Source of the DNA: an uncultured Clostridia bacterium
GTDB taxonomy: Bacteria; Bacillota; Clostridia; Lachnospirales; CAG-274
Assembly: GCA_944383305.1 (NCBI GenBank)
Contig: CALWOZ010000002.1
Coordinates: 1 to 64,000, forward strand
Length of the DNA stretch: 64,000 nt
Reading direction: 5' to 3'
A program made the position numbers and the translations under genes. The notes under the pieces are model-generated. The model saw only the letters and a list, made by a program, of their open reading frames with translations, searched no databases and was not told where the DNA came from. Below, one piece after another: positions 35,044 through 40,718 of this stretch (its first letter is position 1; every line of letters begins with the position of its first letter).

Positions 35044-35340
35044 CTTTCCCTAAAGGGAGAGTTTAGGGATAAAATAGGGAAAGTAAAAATACACTCAAAG
35101 CCTGTATTTATAAGCATTAGGGAAAAAAGGGTAAAAATAAATATATAATATAAATAATAAAATATATAATATTATTGTTTTAACGTATATTATATATATA
35201 AGATATAGCTAAAAATTCCCTCTTTTTTCCCTAAATATTGAAAATAAAGGGGTATAAGCATATAATTATATTCCCTAAAGTTTCCCTATTTTGTCACTAA
35301 AGGGGAAAAAGAAAGGGAGATTTAGAGTGATGAAGAGGTA
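35044..35340. repeat. Iteron array 2 (TTTCCCT family)
   Basis: TTTCCCTAAA-type words occur on both strands (35045, 35065, 35075, 35118, 35216, 35228, 35271, 35281 and others) around a 60-bp stretch of almost pure A/T. The array ends in a partial copy of the preceding gene end (35325-35358). It has the look of a second origin-like segment with a different repeat word from array 1. Confidence 0.6.
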
Positions 35341-35392
35341 AAAGATATTTTTAAATAAACTTGCCGTTTACGGCAAAAAGAAAGGAGTAATT

Positions 35393-35737
35393 ATTATAAA
35401 TGACATAAAAACAAGATTAGATAAAGCAAATAAGCTAAAGCAAGAGAATATAAAAGAATTTGATAAATACTTATTTAATTATTGTAGCTTAAAGGCTAAA
35501 AGTAATATAGATAAAGCTAATATTGGACTTACAGCTTTTTGGAACATAGCAGTAAATGTAATAGTCCATATAGATGATAGTAATATATTTGAGGCATCTA
35601 CTATACAGAAGTTTTTAGATGGATTAGAAAATACTACTAAAAATATGAAATATGATAGTATAGAGTATTTATACTTAATATTATTTGAATTAATACAAGA
35701 ATACACAGAAAGGAAGATTAAACAATGGCAGAAGTAA
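35393..35737 (+). CDS. Unrecognised ORF with a non-standard start (ATT or ATA)
   Basis: An open frame of about 114 codons with no ATG, GTG or TTG at its beginning. A perfect AAAGGAG (35381-35387) lies 5 nt before ATT 35393 and 8 nt before ATA 35396, and the frame is open through to TAA 35735-35737, overlapping the next gene by 13 nt. The protein begins NDIKTRLDKANKLKQ after the start and is mostly helical, with sensible codon use. The same site-to-ATT/ATA geometry stands before the integrase, so initiation at AUU or AUA is plausible. Function unknown. Confidence 0.65.
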   Translation: MINDIKTRLDKANKLKQENIKEFDKYLFNYCSLKAKSNIDKANIGLTAFWNIAVNVIVHIDDSNIFEASTIQKFLDGLENTTKNMKYDSIEYLYLILFELIQEYTERKIKQWQK

Positions 35738-36012
35738 TTAAATTTAAAATGGATAATGTAGAAATAGATGGGAGAAAGATAGCTATAAAAGAAGTAAAAG
35801 ATATTCTTATTAAAGAGGGAGCAACAGAATATATGGCTGAAAAACTAGCCAATACTACTTATATGATAATTGAGAAAAATATAGACTATGCTATGGAGCA
35901 AGGTGTAATAGAATTTTTAAATGCTATCAATGAACAAACAGACGAAGAGTTTGAAGAGTTTGTACAAGGTTTAAGATTAGGAAGACAAGAAACTAGAAAG
36001 GGGATAGAATAA
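35725..36012 (+). CDS. Small acidic protein of unknown function
   Basis: A 95-aa protein (MAEVIKFKMDNVEIDG start, acidic EQTDEEFEEF near the end). It overlaps the previous frame by 13 nt and the next gene by one base, so it is part of a tight rightward operon. AGGAAG precedes the ATG. No recognised domain. Confidence 0.7.
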   Translation: MAEVIKFKMDNVEIDGRKIAIKEVKDILIKEGATEYMAEKLANTTYMIIEKNIDYAMEQGVIEFLNAINEQTDEEFEEFVQGLRLGRQETRKGIE

Positions 36013-36245
36013 TGGAAACTATGGTAAATGAAAAAATGAAAGAGGATATAATAATGTTATGTAGCCACTTAGCTTGTAATGACGCTGTAACAGCATATGA
36101 TATAATGGAAATTATTAAAGAGGGAGCTGGCGATGATTATTCCTATTATCAATTATTAGGTATTCTTTATAAATATGGAAAAATGGAAGGTATTAGATTA
36201 GAAAGAGAAAGAAAAAAGGCTTTAGCCAACCCTAAAATTAGCTAA
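36012..36245 (+). CDS. Small protein of unknown function
   Basis: A 77-aa, probably helical protein (KEDIIMLCSHLACNDAVTAYD...) ending in a basic tail. Its ATG overlaps the previous stop (ATAATGG), and AGAAAGGGG stands upstream. No family recognised; it is in the replication-side operon of the satellite. Confidence 0.68.
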   Translation: METMVNEKMKEDIIMLCSHLACNDAVTAYDIMEIIKEGAGDDYSYYQLLGILYKYGKMEGIRLERERKKALANPKIS

Positions 36246-36308
36246 AGCAACACATATAAAACCAACTTAATTATATAACATATTTGTTTATTTGTAAAGA
36301 GGTATTTT

Positions 36309-36458
36309 ATGATAAAAGGTAAAATTACATATAATAGTCCTTTGGAAAGGGATAAAATAAAGACTATATTAATTAGTTTAGGCATTGTAAAGATAGAGTA
36401 CAAGCAAAGTAAAAGGGGTATAAGCTATATCCAGTTTATATATAATATAGACAAATAA
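36309..36458 (+). CDS. Short basic protein of unknown function (49 aa)
   Basis: A 49-aa ORF (MIKGKITYNSPLERD... ending FIYNIDK) preceded by AAAGAGGT at good distance. It looks like a small beta-rich phage-type protein. No family recognised. It ends about 70 bp before the strong promoter of the candidate RNA. Confidence 0.55.
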   Translation: MIKGKITYNSPLERDKIKTILISLGIVKIEYKQSKRGISYIQFIYNIDK

Positions 36459-36527
36459 TAGGGCAATAAGTGTATTGTTTTGGTAAATAAAAAGTACTTG
36501 AAACATTGAGAAACACTAATAAAACAC

Positions 36528-36556
36528 TTGCATATCCCCCCTATATGTGTTATAAT
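36528..36556 (+). promoter_or_regulatory. Strong promoter before the capsid region
   Basis: TTGCAT (36528-36533), a 17-bp spacer ending in TGT, and TATAAT (36551-36556) form an extended -10 promoter. Confidence 0.78.
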
Positions 36557-36562
36557 ATATAA

Positions 36563-36655
36563 GACAAATAAAAATGTTTACCCACTTTATGTGAAGTCTT
36601 TTAGACGTAGGGAAGATAATAACCTTTATAGGTTTTCTTCTTTACGTCTTTTTTA
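36563..36655 (+). ncRNA. Candidate small RNA or attenuated leader of the capsid genes
   Basis: From the start predicted by the promoter at 36528 the transcript is about 93 nt and ends in a long broken stem: AGACGTA (36603-36609) with TACGTCT (36643-36649), GAAGA with TCTTC, and AACCT with AGGTT, followed by six T. The first bases (ACAAATAAAAA) are also complementary to the sequence right after the stem. No ORF of note is inside. It may be a free RNA, or a leader whose termination controls the scaffold and capsid genes 150 bp on. Confidence 0.6.
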
Positions 36656-36801
36656 TTTGTTAGAGTGCTCCAAAGTTATTTTAAATATTTCTATTTTTTT
36701 CTTATGAACTCTTTTTAATTAGTCCTAAGCAAGACTATAAAAGGCTTATAATTATGTGATTAAAGTTTTGAGATATATATTTTTTATTAGGAGGTAAAAC
36801 A

Positions 36802-37143
36802 ATGGAAGAAAACTTTAATATTGAAGATGACACGCTAGAACAAAAATTTACACAAGAAGATATTGAGAAATTAGCAACAGAAAAATTTGAACAGTATAAA
36901 TATAATTTAGAATGTGATACTTATTTAGAAAAGAATAATATACCAAAAGAGATTAAAGAGATTATAAAGTTTGATAGTATAGAAACATTAGAAAAAAATG
37001 TAACTATGCTTAAAGAGGTATTTGGGAAACATATGCCAGGTGTAGAAATTGTAAAAACTGGTGGTGCTATTCCTGGAAGTAGTAATGCCGTATTGGAGAG
37101 CAATAAAAATAATATTATTAGGAAAGCATTTGGACTTAATTAA
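36802..37143 (+). CDS. Putative capsid scaffolding protein
   Basis: A 113-aa acidic, largely helical protein with a Gly/Pro/Ser linker (GGAIPGSS) and the C-terminal end NIIRKAFGLN. The closing RKAFGL-like motif and the place directly before a capsid gene are typical of small phage scaffolds (DUF4355/GP20-like). AGGAGG precedes ATG 36802. In a satellite, its own scaffold could set the size of the capsid. Assignment is by architecture and position. Confidence 0.62.
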   Translation: MEENFNIEDDTLEQKFTQEDIEKLATEKFEQYKYNLECDTYLEKNNIPKEIKEIIKFDSIETLEKNVTMLKEVFGKHMPGVEIVKTGGAIPGSSNAVLESNKNNIIRKAFGLN

Positions 37144-37159
37144 TAATAGGAGGTAATAT

Positions 37160-37996
37160 ATGGGTATAGAATTAGTAACAAAGTATTTACCGTATGTAGA
37201 CGAAGTTTTTACAACAGAAAGTAAAAGAACTTTATTGACTAATAATGATTTTAGTTGGAATGGGGCAAAGTCTATAAAGGTTTACAAGGTAACTACTGCT
37301 AAAATGAATGATTATAATAGAACTGGTGAAAATAATGGTTCAAGATATGGAGAAGTTGAAACATTAGACGCAACTACTGAAACAATGACATTATTAAAAG
37401 ACCGTTCATTTACATTTGAAATAGACAAGTTAGATACTAACGAAACAGAAGGGCAGTTAGCTAGTGCTAGTGCTTTGGCTAGACAAATAAGAGAGGTATG
37501 TGTACCAGAAATAGATACATATGTTTATAATATTATGTGTACCTACGCTGGTAATAAACCAAGTGCAATAGCTTTAACACACGAGAATATATATGATGAA
37601 ATTATAAAGGCTAATAGTGTTTTAGATGATAACGAAGTACCTGAAACAAATAGGGTAATGCTTGTAACACCTCAAGTATATCTATTACTTAAAAAGTGTA
37701 AAGATATAACTATGGAAACTAATATCGGTAATGAATTAAGATTAAAAGGTGTTATAGGTATTATAGACGGAGTTACTGTTATTAAAGTACCAGCTAATAG
37801 GCTACCTGATGACTTCGGATTTATGATAGCACACCCTGTTGCTACTGTATCTCCTGTTAAACTAGAAGACTATAAAATACATAATAGCCCACCAGGAATA
37901 AGTGGAGACCTTGTTGAAGGACGTATATGTTATGATGCCTTTGTTTTAGATAATAAAGCAAAAGCTATTTACTATCAAGCTAAAACAGAAGAATAA
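37160..37996 (+). CDS. Phage major capsid-like protein
   Basis: A 278-aa protein that reads like an HK97-fold coat protein: an N-terminal arm (ELVTKYLPYVDEVF), the E-loop-like part with RYGEVETLDATTETMTLLKDRSFTFEIDKLD, a spine-helix region around ALARQIREVCVPEIDTYVY, and a late stretch (VMLVTPQVYLLLK) common to phage coat proteins. It follows the scaffold-like gene by 16 bp with AGGAGG in front, and a terminator closes the unit. No portal, protease or terminase is present, which is unusual. Confidence 0.72.
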   Translation: MGIELVTKYLPYVDEVFTTESKRTLLTNNDFSWNGAKSIKVYKVTTAKMNDYNRTGENNGSRYGEVETLDATTETMTLLKDRSFTFEIDKLDTNETEGQLASASALARQIREVCVPEIDTYVYNIMCTYAGNKPSAIALTHENIYDEIIKANSVLDDNEVPETNRVMLVTPQVYLLLKKCKDITMETNIGNELRLKGVIGIIDGVTVIKVPANRLPDDFGFMIAHPVATVSPVKLEDYKIHNSPPGISGDLVEGRICYDAFVLDNKAKAIYYQAKTEE

Positions 37997-38001
37997 TAGA
38001 T

Positions 38002-38026
38002 AACCCCTACTAATATGTAGGGGTTT
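38002..38026 (+). terminator. Terminator after the capsid-like gene
   Basis: AACCCCTAC pairs with GTAGGGGTT across a 6-nt loop, followed by a short T-run. The next gene starts 18 bp later. Confidence 0.78.
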
Positions 38027-38043
38027 TGTAATAGGAGGAAACT

Positions 38044-38310
38044 ATGAGAAACTTAAACACATTATTTATTAAAGCTAAAAATAATATAAAAAATAATAAA
38101 GAGCAATTATATTTAGCGTTTATATCTTATAAAGATAATATGTATAATGCTACTTGTTGTTATATTAAAAATGGTAAAGAAACAAAAAGAGAAACAACAA
38201 ATCATAAAACAAAAGAAGAGGCACACCAATATATAGAACATATGGTTGATAAATATCCTTATGAAGTGGATACTATTGTTCTTGAAGATTTAGGTCTAGA
38301 GGAGGTGTAA
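38044..38310 (+). CDS. Small satellite protein of unknown function
   Basis: An 88-aa protein with a basic N-terminus and alternating strands (YLAFISYKDNMYNATCCYIKNGKE) that suggest a small alpha/beta fold, ending in an acidic tail. AGGAGG precedes ATG 38044. It is followed at 3 bp by the next gene. No family recognised. Confidence 0.65.
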   Translation: MRNLNTLFIKAKNNIKNNKEQLYLAFISYKDNMYNATCCYIKNGKETKRETTNHKTKEEAHQYIEHMVDKYPYEVDTIVLEDLGLEEV

Positions 38311-38313
38311 TAA

Positions 38314-38517
38314 ATGGCAAAAAGATTAAGGTTATCTACGCCAACAGAGGTAAGACGTACACTAGCTAAAATAGCTAATTTAGTTTATAATGGAGAATTA
38401 GACATAAAAATAGCTAATAGTTTAACTGTAACTTGTAATGCTATTTTAAATAGTATTAGGTTAGATGACCAGCAAAAACGTATTGAAGAAATAGAAAGAA
38501 TATTGCAAGAAAGATAA
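38314..38517 (+). CDS. Small basic helical satellite protein of unknown function
   Basis: A 67-aa helical protein (RLRLSTPTEVRRTLAKIANLVYNGELD...) preceded by GGAGGTG. The pattern recalls small phage proteins with a terminase-small-subunit-like or DNA-binding helix bundle, but it is too short to assign. Its last codons contain the -35 box of the right toxin promoter. Confidence 0.62.
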   Translation: MAKRLRLSTPTEVRRTLAKIANLVYNGELDIKIANSLTVTCNAILNSIRLDDQQKRIEEIERILQER

Positions 38518-38531
38518 ATATATTATATAAT
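38503..38531 (+). promoter_or_regulatory. Promoter of the right holin-like toxin
   Basis: TTGCAA (38503-38508), 17 bp and TATAAT (38526-38531). The -35 is inside the end of the preceding gene. Confidence 0.7.
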
Positions 38532-38568
38532 AAATTGGAGCTAATCTTAATAAAGGGTTGTTAGCCTA

Positions 38569-38588
38569 CTAACTCTAACAGGAGTTAG
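38569..38588 (+). promoter_or_regulatory. Hairpin beside the right toxin ribosome site
   Basis: CTAACTC pairs with GAGTTAG around a 6-nt loop, directly beside the GGGGG ribosome site (38588-38592). It sits where the left-module hairpin does. Confidence 0.65.
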
Positions 38589-38599
38589 GGGGTGGTGTT

Positions 38600-38677
38600 A
38601 TGACTACATATGAAGCTATATCATTGATGATAGGTTTTGCTACTCTAGTCATTTTGATAATAAATACAAAAAAATAA
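38600..38677 (+). CDS. Holin-like type I toxin, right copy (25 aa)
   Basis: A 25-residue peptide beginning MTTYEAISLMIGF with one hydrophobic helix (ATLVILII) and a short basic tail. The YEA-x-SLMI-x-F pattern is the signature of Firmicute putative holin-like toxins. The leader AGCTAATCTTAAT (38539-38551) is exactly complementary to 38741-38753, so the two ends of the transcript can pair, as in txpA-type type I toxins. A convergent antisense RNA covers the 3 prime part. It is the second such module of the element, in the same orientation as the left one. Confidence 0.82.
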   Translation: MTTYEAISLMIGFATLVILIINTKK

Positions 38678-38760
38678 CAGCCCCGTTCGGTCAAACTGTG
38701 GACTGTTATTAAATTATAAATAGTTTATAGTGGGCTAACAATTAAGATTAGCTTTTCTTT
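38665..38760 (-). ncRNA. Antisense antitoxin RNA of the right module
   Basis: A predicted RNA of about 96 nt on the minus strand, overlapping the toxin mRNA 3 prime region. It ends at the stem AATAACAG/CTGTTATT (38673-38680 with 38703-38710), which on the minus strand is followed by seven T. Start and end are inferred from the promoter and stem. Confidence 0.7.
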
Positions 38761-38766
38761 ATATAT

Positions 38767-38795
38767 ATTATAACATAAACTACATACAATGTAAA
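38767..38795 (-). promoter_or_regulatory. Promoter of the right antisense RNA
   Basis: Read on the minus strand: TTTACA, 17 bp ending in TGT, then a perfect TATAAT. It has the same architecture as the left antisense promoter. Confidence 0.8.
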
Positions 38796-38880
38796 CAACT
38801 AAATACAAAAATATATAGACAAAAGATAAAAAATATAATAAAATACAAATTAGGATATTAGAAATAATAAATTACTTTTT

Positions 38881-38898
38881 GGTACTAGAACGGTACTA
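38881..38898. other. Right integrase arm-type sites
   Basis: GGTACTA at 38881 and 38892, the same heptamer pair with the same 11-bp spacing as at 29861. Two AAACATACA words follow at about 38909 and 38931. Confidence 0.65.
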
Positions 38899-38957
38899 AA
38901 AATTTAAAAAACATACAAAAATAAAGCTAAAAACATACATTAAAAAAATAAAAAGCC

Positions 38958-38986
38958 TTAAAATACAGTATATACAAGTGTATGAT
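38958..38986 (+). promoter_or_regulatory. Possible outward promoter for pyrD at the element right end
   Basis: TTAAAA, 17 bp and TATGAT lie 29 bp before the pyrD start, still inside the element. If active, it would keep pyrD expressed although the pyr operon is interrupted. Both boxes are imperfect. Confidence 0.45.
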
Positions 38987-39000
38987 AAAGAATTTTTAAT

Positions 39001-39016
39001 GAGGTGGTATATGAAT
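39001..39016. other. attR core overlapping the pyrD ribosome site and start
   Basis: GAGGTGGTATATGAAT is identical to attL. The GAGGTGG at its left is the pyrD ribosome site, and its last two bases are the A and T of the pyrD ATG. Confidence 0.85.
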
Positions 39017-39920
39017 GAAAAATTTAAGTTTTAAAATAGGTAATATAGAGTTTAAAAATCCTGTTATGACTGCATCTGGTACTTTTGGAAGTGGTAAAGA
39101 ATATGCTGACTTTGTAGACTTGAATAAGCTTGGAGCAGTTGTTGTAAAGGGTGTTTCTAAAACTGCTTGGACTGGTAATGAAACACCTCGTATTGCAGAA
39201 GTTTATGGAGGGATGTTAAATAGTGTTGGTTTACAAAATCCCGGTGTAGACGTATTTATAAAAGAAGATATACCATTTTTAAGAAATTATGATACAAAAA
39301 TAGTGGTTAATGTTTGTGGACATTCACTAGATGAATATATCTCAGTAGTTGAAAGTTTAGCTAATGCTGATGTAGATGCTTTAGAGCTTAATATATCTTG
39401 TCCTAATGTGGCTGAAGGGTGTCTTAGTTTTGGTACAGATGCTAAAATGGTTGAAAAGGTTGTATCTAGTGTTAAAAAGGTTTCAAAACAACCTCTTATT
39501 GTAAAATTAACACCAAATGTTACAGACATAACAGAGATAGCAAGAGCCAGTGAAGTAGGTGGAGCAGATGCTATTTCTCTTATAAATACTATAACTGGTA
39601 TGAAAATAGATATACATAAAAGAAAACCTATTTTAGCTAAAAAAATAGGAGGAATGAGTGGTCCTGCTATTAAGCCTATTGCTGTAAGAATGGTTTATCA
39701 AGTTAATAAAGTTGTTAATATTCCTATCATTGGTATGGGAGGTATATCAAATGGAGATGATGCAATAGAGTTTATACTAGCTGGTGCTAGTGGAGTTGCT
39801 GTTGGTACTGCTAACTTTATTAATCCATATGCTACAATAGATGTATTAAAAGGCATTGAAGATTATATGGATAAGTATAATATAAAAGATTTAAGAGAAA
39901 TTAGAGGAATAGTAGATTAA
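39015..39920 (+). CDS. pyrD: Dihydroorotate dehydrogenase B catalytic subunit PyrD
   Basis: This FMN enzyme oxidises dihydroorotate to orotate with PyrK as electron partner. The 301-aa protein is the class 1B form: MTASGTFGSGKEY, the catalytic Cys in NISCPN, VKLTPNVTD, and FMN-phosphate motifs GMGGISN and GASGVAVGTA. Joining the two att cores would give a pyrK stop TGA overlapping this ATG (ATGA), the usual coupled arrangement, so pyrK-pyrD was one operon before insertion. A terminator follows, so pyrD is the operon end; pyrE is not here. Confidence 0.96.
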   Translation: MKNLSFKIGNIEFKNPVMTASGTFGSGKEYADFVDLNKLGAVVVKGVSKTAWTGNETPRIAEVYGGMLNSVGLQNPGVDVFIKEDIPFLRNYDTKIVVNVCGHSLDEYISVVESLANADVDALELNISCPNVAEGCLSFGTDAKMVEKVVSSVKKVSKQPLIVKLTPNVTDITEIARASEVGGADAISLINTITGMKIDIHKRKPILAKKIGGMSGPAIKPIAVRMVYQVNKVVNIPIIGMGGISNGDDAIEFILAGASGVAVGTANFINPYATIDVLKGIEDYMDKYNIKDLREIRGIVD

Positions 39921-39932
39921 CTTATATTAAAT

Positions 39933-39973
39933 AAATTATAAAGGTATGGTAATAAGCCATACCTTTATAATTT
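39933..39973 (+). terminator. Terminator of the pyr operon
   Basis: A perfect 17-bp stem (AAATTATAAAGGTATGG and its complement) with a 7-nt loop, its 3 prime arm ending in TTT. Confidence 0.8.
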
Positions 39974-39985
39974 AAGGAGGAAATT

Positions 39986-40477
39986 ATGATTATAGAAAAC
40001 GCAAAAGAAAGTCATTTAAAAGAAATAAATGAAATCACTAATTATTCAATAATAAACACAAATTTTAATTTTAATTTTGAGCCTAAAACATTAGAAGATA
40101 CAAAAAAATGGTATAATGAACATATTGAAAAAGATTTTCCTATATTAGTATGTTTAATAGATAGTCAAGTTGTAGGGTGGGCGTCTTTATCTACATTTAG
40201 AGATTATAGAGGGTATGATAAAACAGTTGAAGTGTCTTTGTATGTAAAAAATGAATTTAAAAGAAAAGGAATAGGAAGTTTATTATTAAAAAAAATTGAA
40301 GATGAAGCAAAAAAAAGAGATTATCACGCAATCGTTTCTGCAATTACTGGTGGTAACGAAGCAAGTATTAATTTACATAAAAAATTTGGATATGAAGTAA
40401 AATGTACATTTGAAGAAATAGGTTTTAAAAATAACACATTTTTAGATGTAGTATTTTTATATAAAATAATTTTTTAG
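39986..40477 (+). CDS. GNAT family N-acetyltransferase, phosphinothricin acetyltransferase-like
   Basis: A 163-aa acetyl-CoA-dependent transferase. The GNAT signature is VSLYVKNEFKRKGIGSLLLKKIEDEA (motif A with KRKGIG), and the start (IENAKESHLKEINEITNYSI) plus the GNEASINLHKKFGY motif resemble the Pat/bar and amino-acid N-acetyltransferase branch. The substrate is unknown. AAGGAGG precedes ATG 39986. It stands between the pyrD terminator and a dispersed repeat. Confidence 0.88.
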   Translation: MIIENAKESHLKEINEITNYSIINTNFNFNFEPKTLEDTKKWYNEHIEKDFPILVCLIDSQVVGWASLSTFRDYRGYDKTVEVSLYVKNEFKRKGIGSLLLKKIEDEAKKRDYHAIVSAITGGNEASINLHKKFGYEVKCTFEEIGFKNNTFLDVVFLYKIIF

Positions 40478-40487
40478 TAAATGCATT

Positions 40488-40622
40488 ATAAATAGTTATT
40501 CCTAATATTTTTTTGTTACAACTTTATAATTTTTCAAATTAATTATTGTAATTTTTCAAATTACAATGGTATTAAAACAAAACCTGGTTTATTATTTTTA
40601 CTTAAAAAATAACTATAATTAA
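40488..40622 (+). repeat. Dispersed AT-rich repeat, copy A
   Basis: Intergenic segment with ATAGTTATT near its left end and its complement AATAACTAT near its right end, and two internal direct copies of a TATTGTAATTTTTCAAATT-like word. The right part (TTAAAAC...TTATTTTTACTTAAAAAATAA) aligns with copies B and C. Confidence 0.6.
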
Positions 40623-40655
40623 TAAGTATGAAATTAAATTGTAAAATAAAAATCA

Positions 40656-40684
40656 TTGAATATTATATATATTTATAGTATAAT
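40656..40684 (+). promoter_or_regulatory. Promoter of the SLH protein gene
   Basis: TTGAAT (40656-40661), 17 bp and TATAAT (40679-40684), 34 bp before the ATG. It may also serve the pilus genes that follow. Confidence 0.72.
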
Positions 40685-40718
40685 TTGTTTATATACCAAA
40701 ATAAAGGTGGGATTATAA

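Larger units (their letters stand above)
29789..39016. mobile_element. 9.2-kb phage satellite (PICI-like) integrated between pyrK and pyrD
   Basis: The element is bounded by the 16-bp direct repeat GAGGTGGTATATGAAT (29789-29804 and 39001-39016). It contains leftward integrase and CI-like repressor, rightward Cro-like and excisionase-like genes, a D5-type primase-helicase, iterons, small unknown genes, and scaffold- and capsid-like genes. This order is that of Gram-positive phage-inducible chromosomal islands. No terminase, portal, tail or lysis gene is recognisable, so it is not a full prophage. A type I toxin-antitoxin module sits just inside each end. Confidence 0.88.

Noticed and set aside
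34537-35340. CRISPR-like array
   Set aside because: The repeats are 7-11 bp, partly contiguous and on both strands, with no regular spacers; they fit iterons.
29789-39016. Reading the element as a complete prophage or an integrative conjugative element
   Set aside because: No terminase, portal, tail or lysis genes and no relaxase or conjugation ATPase; size and order fit a PICI-type satellite better.
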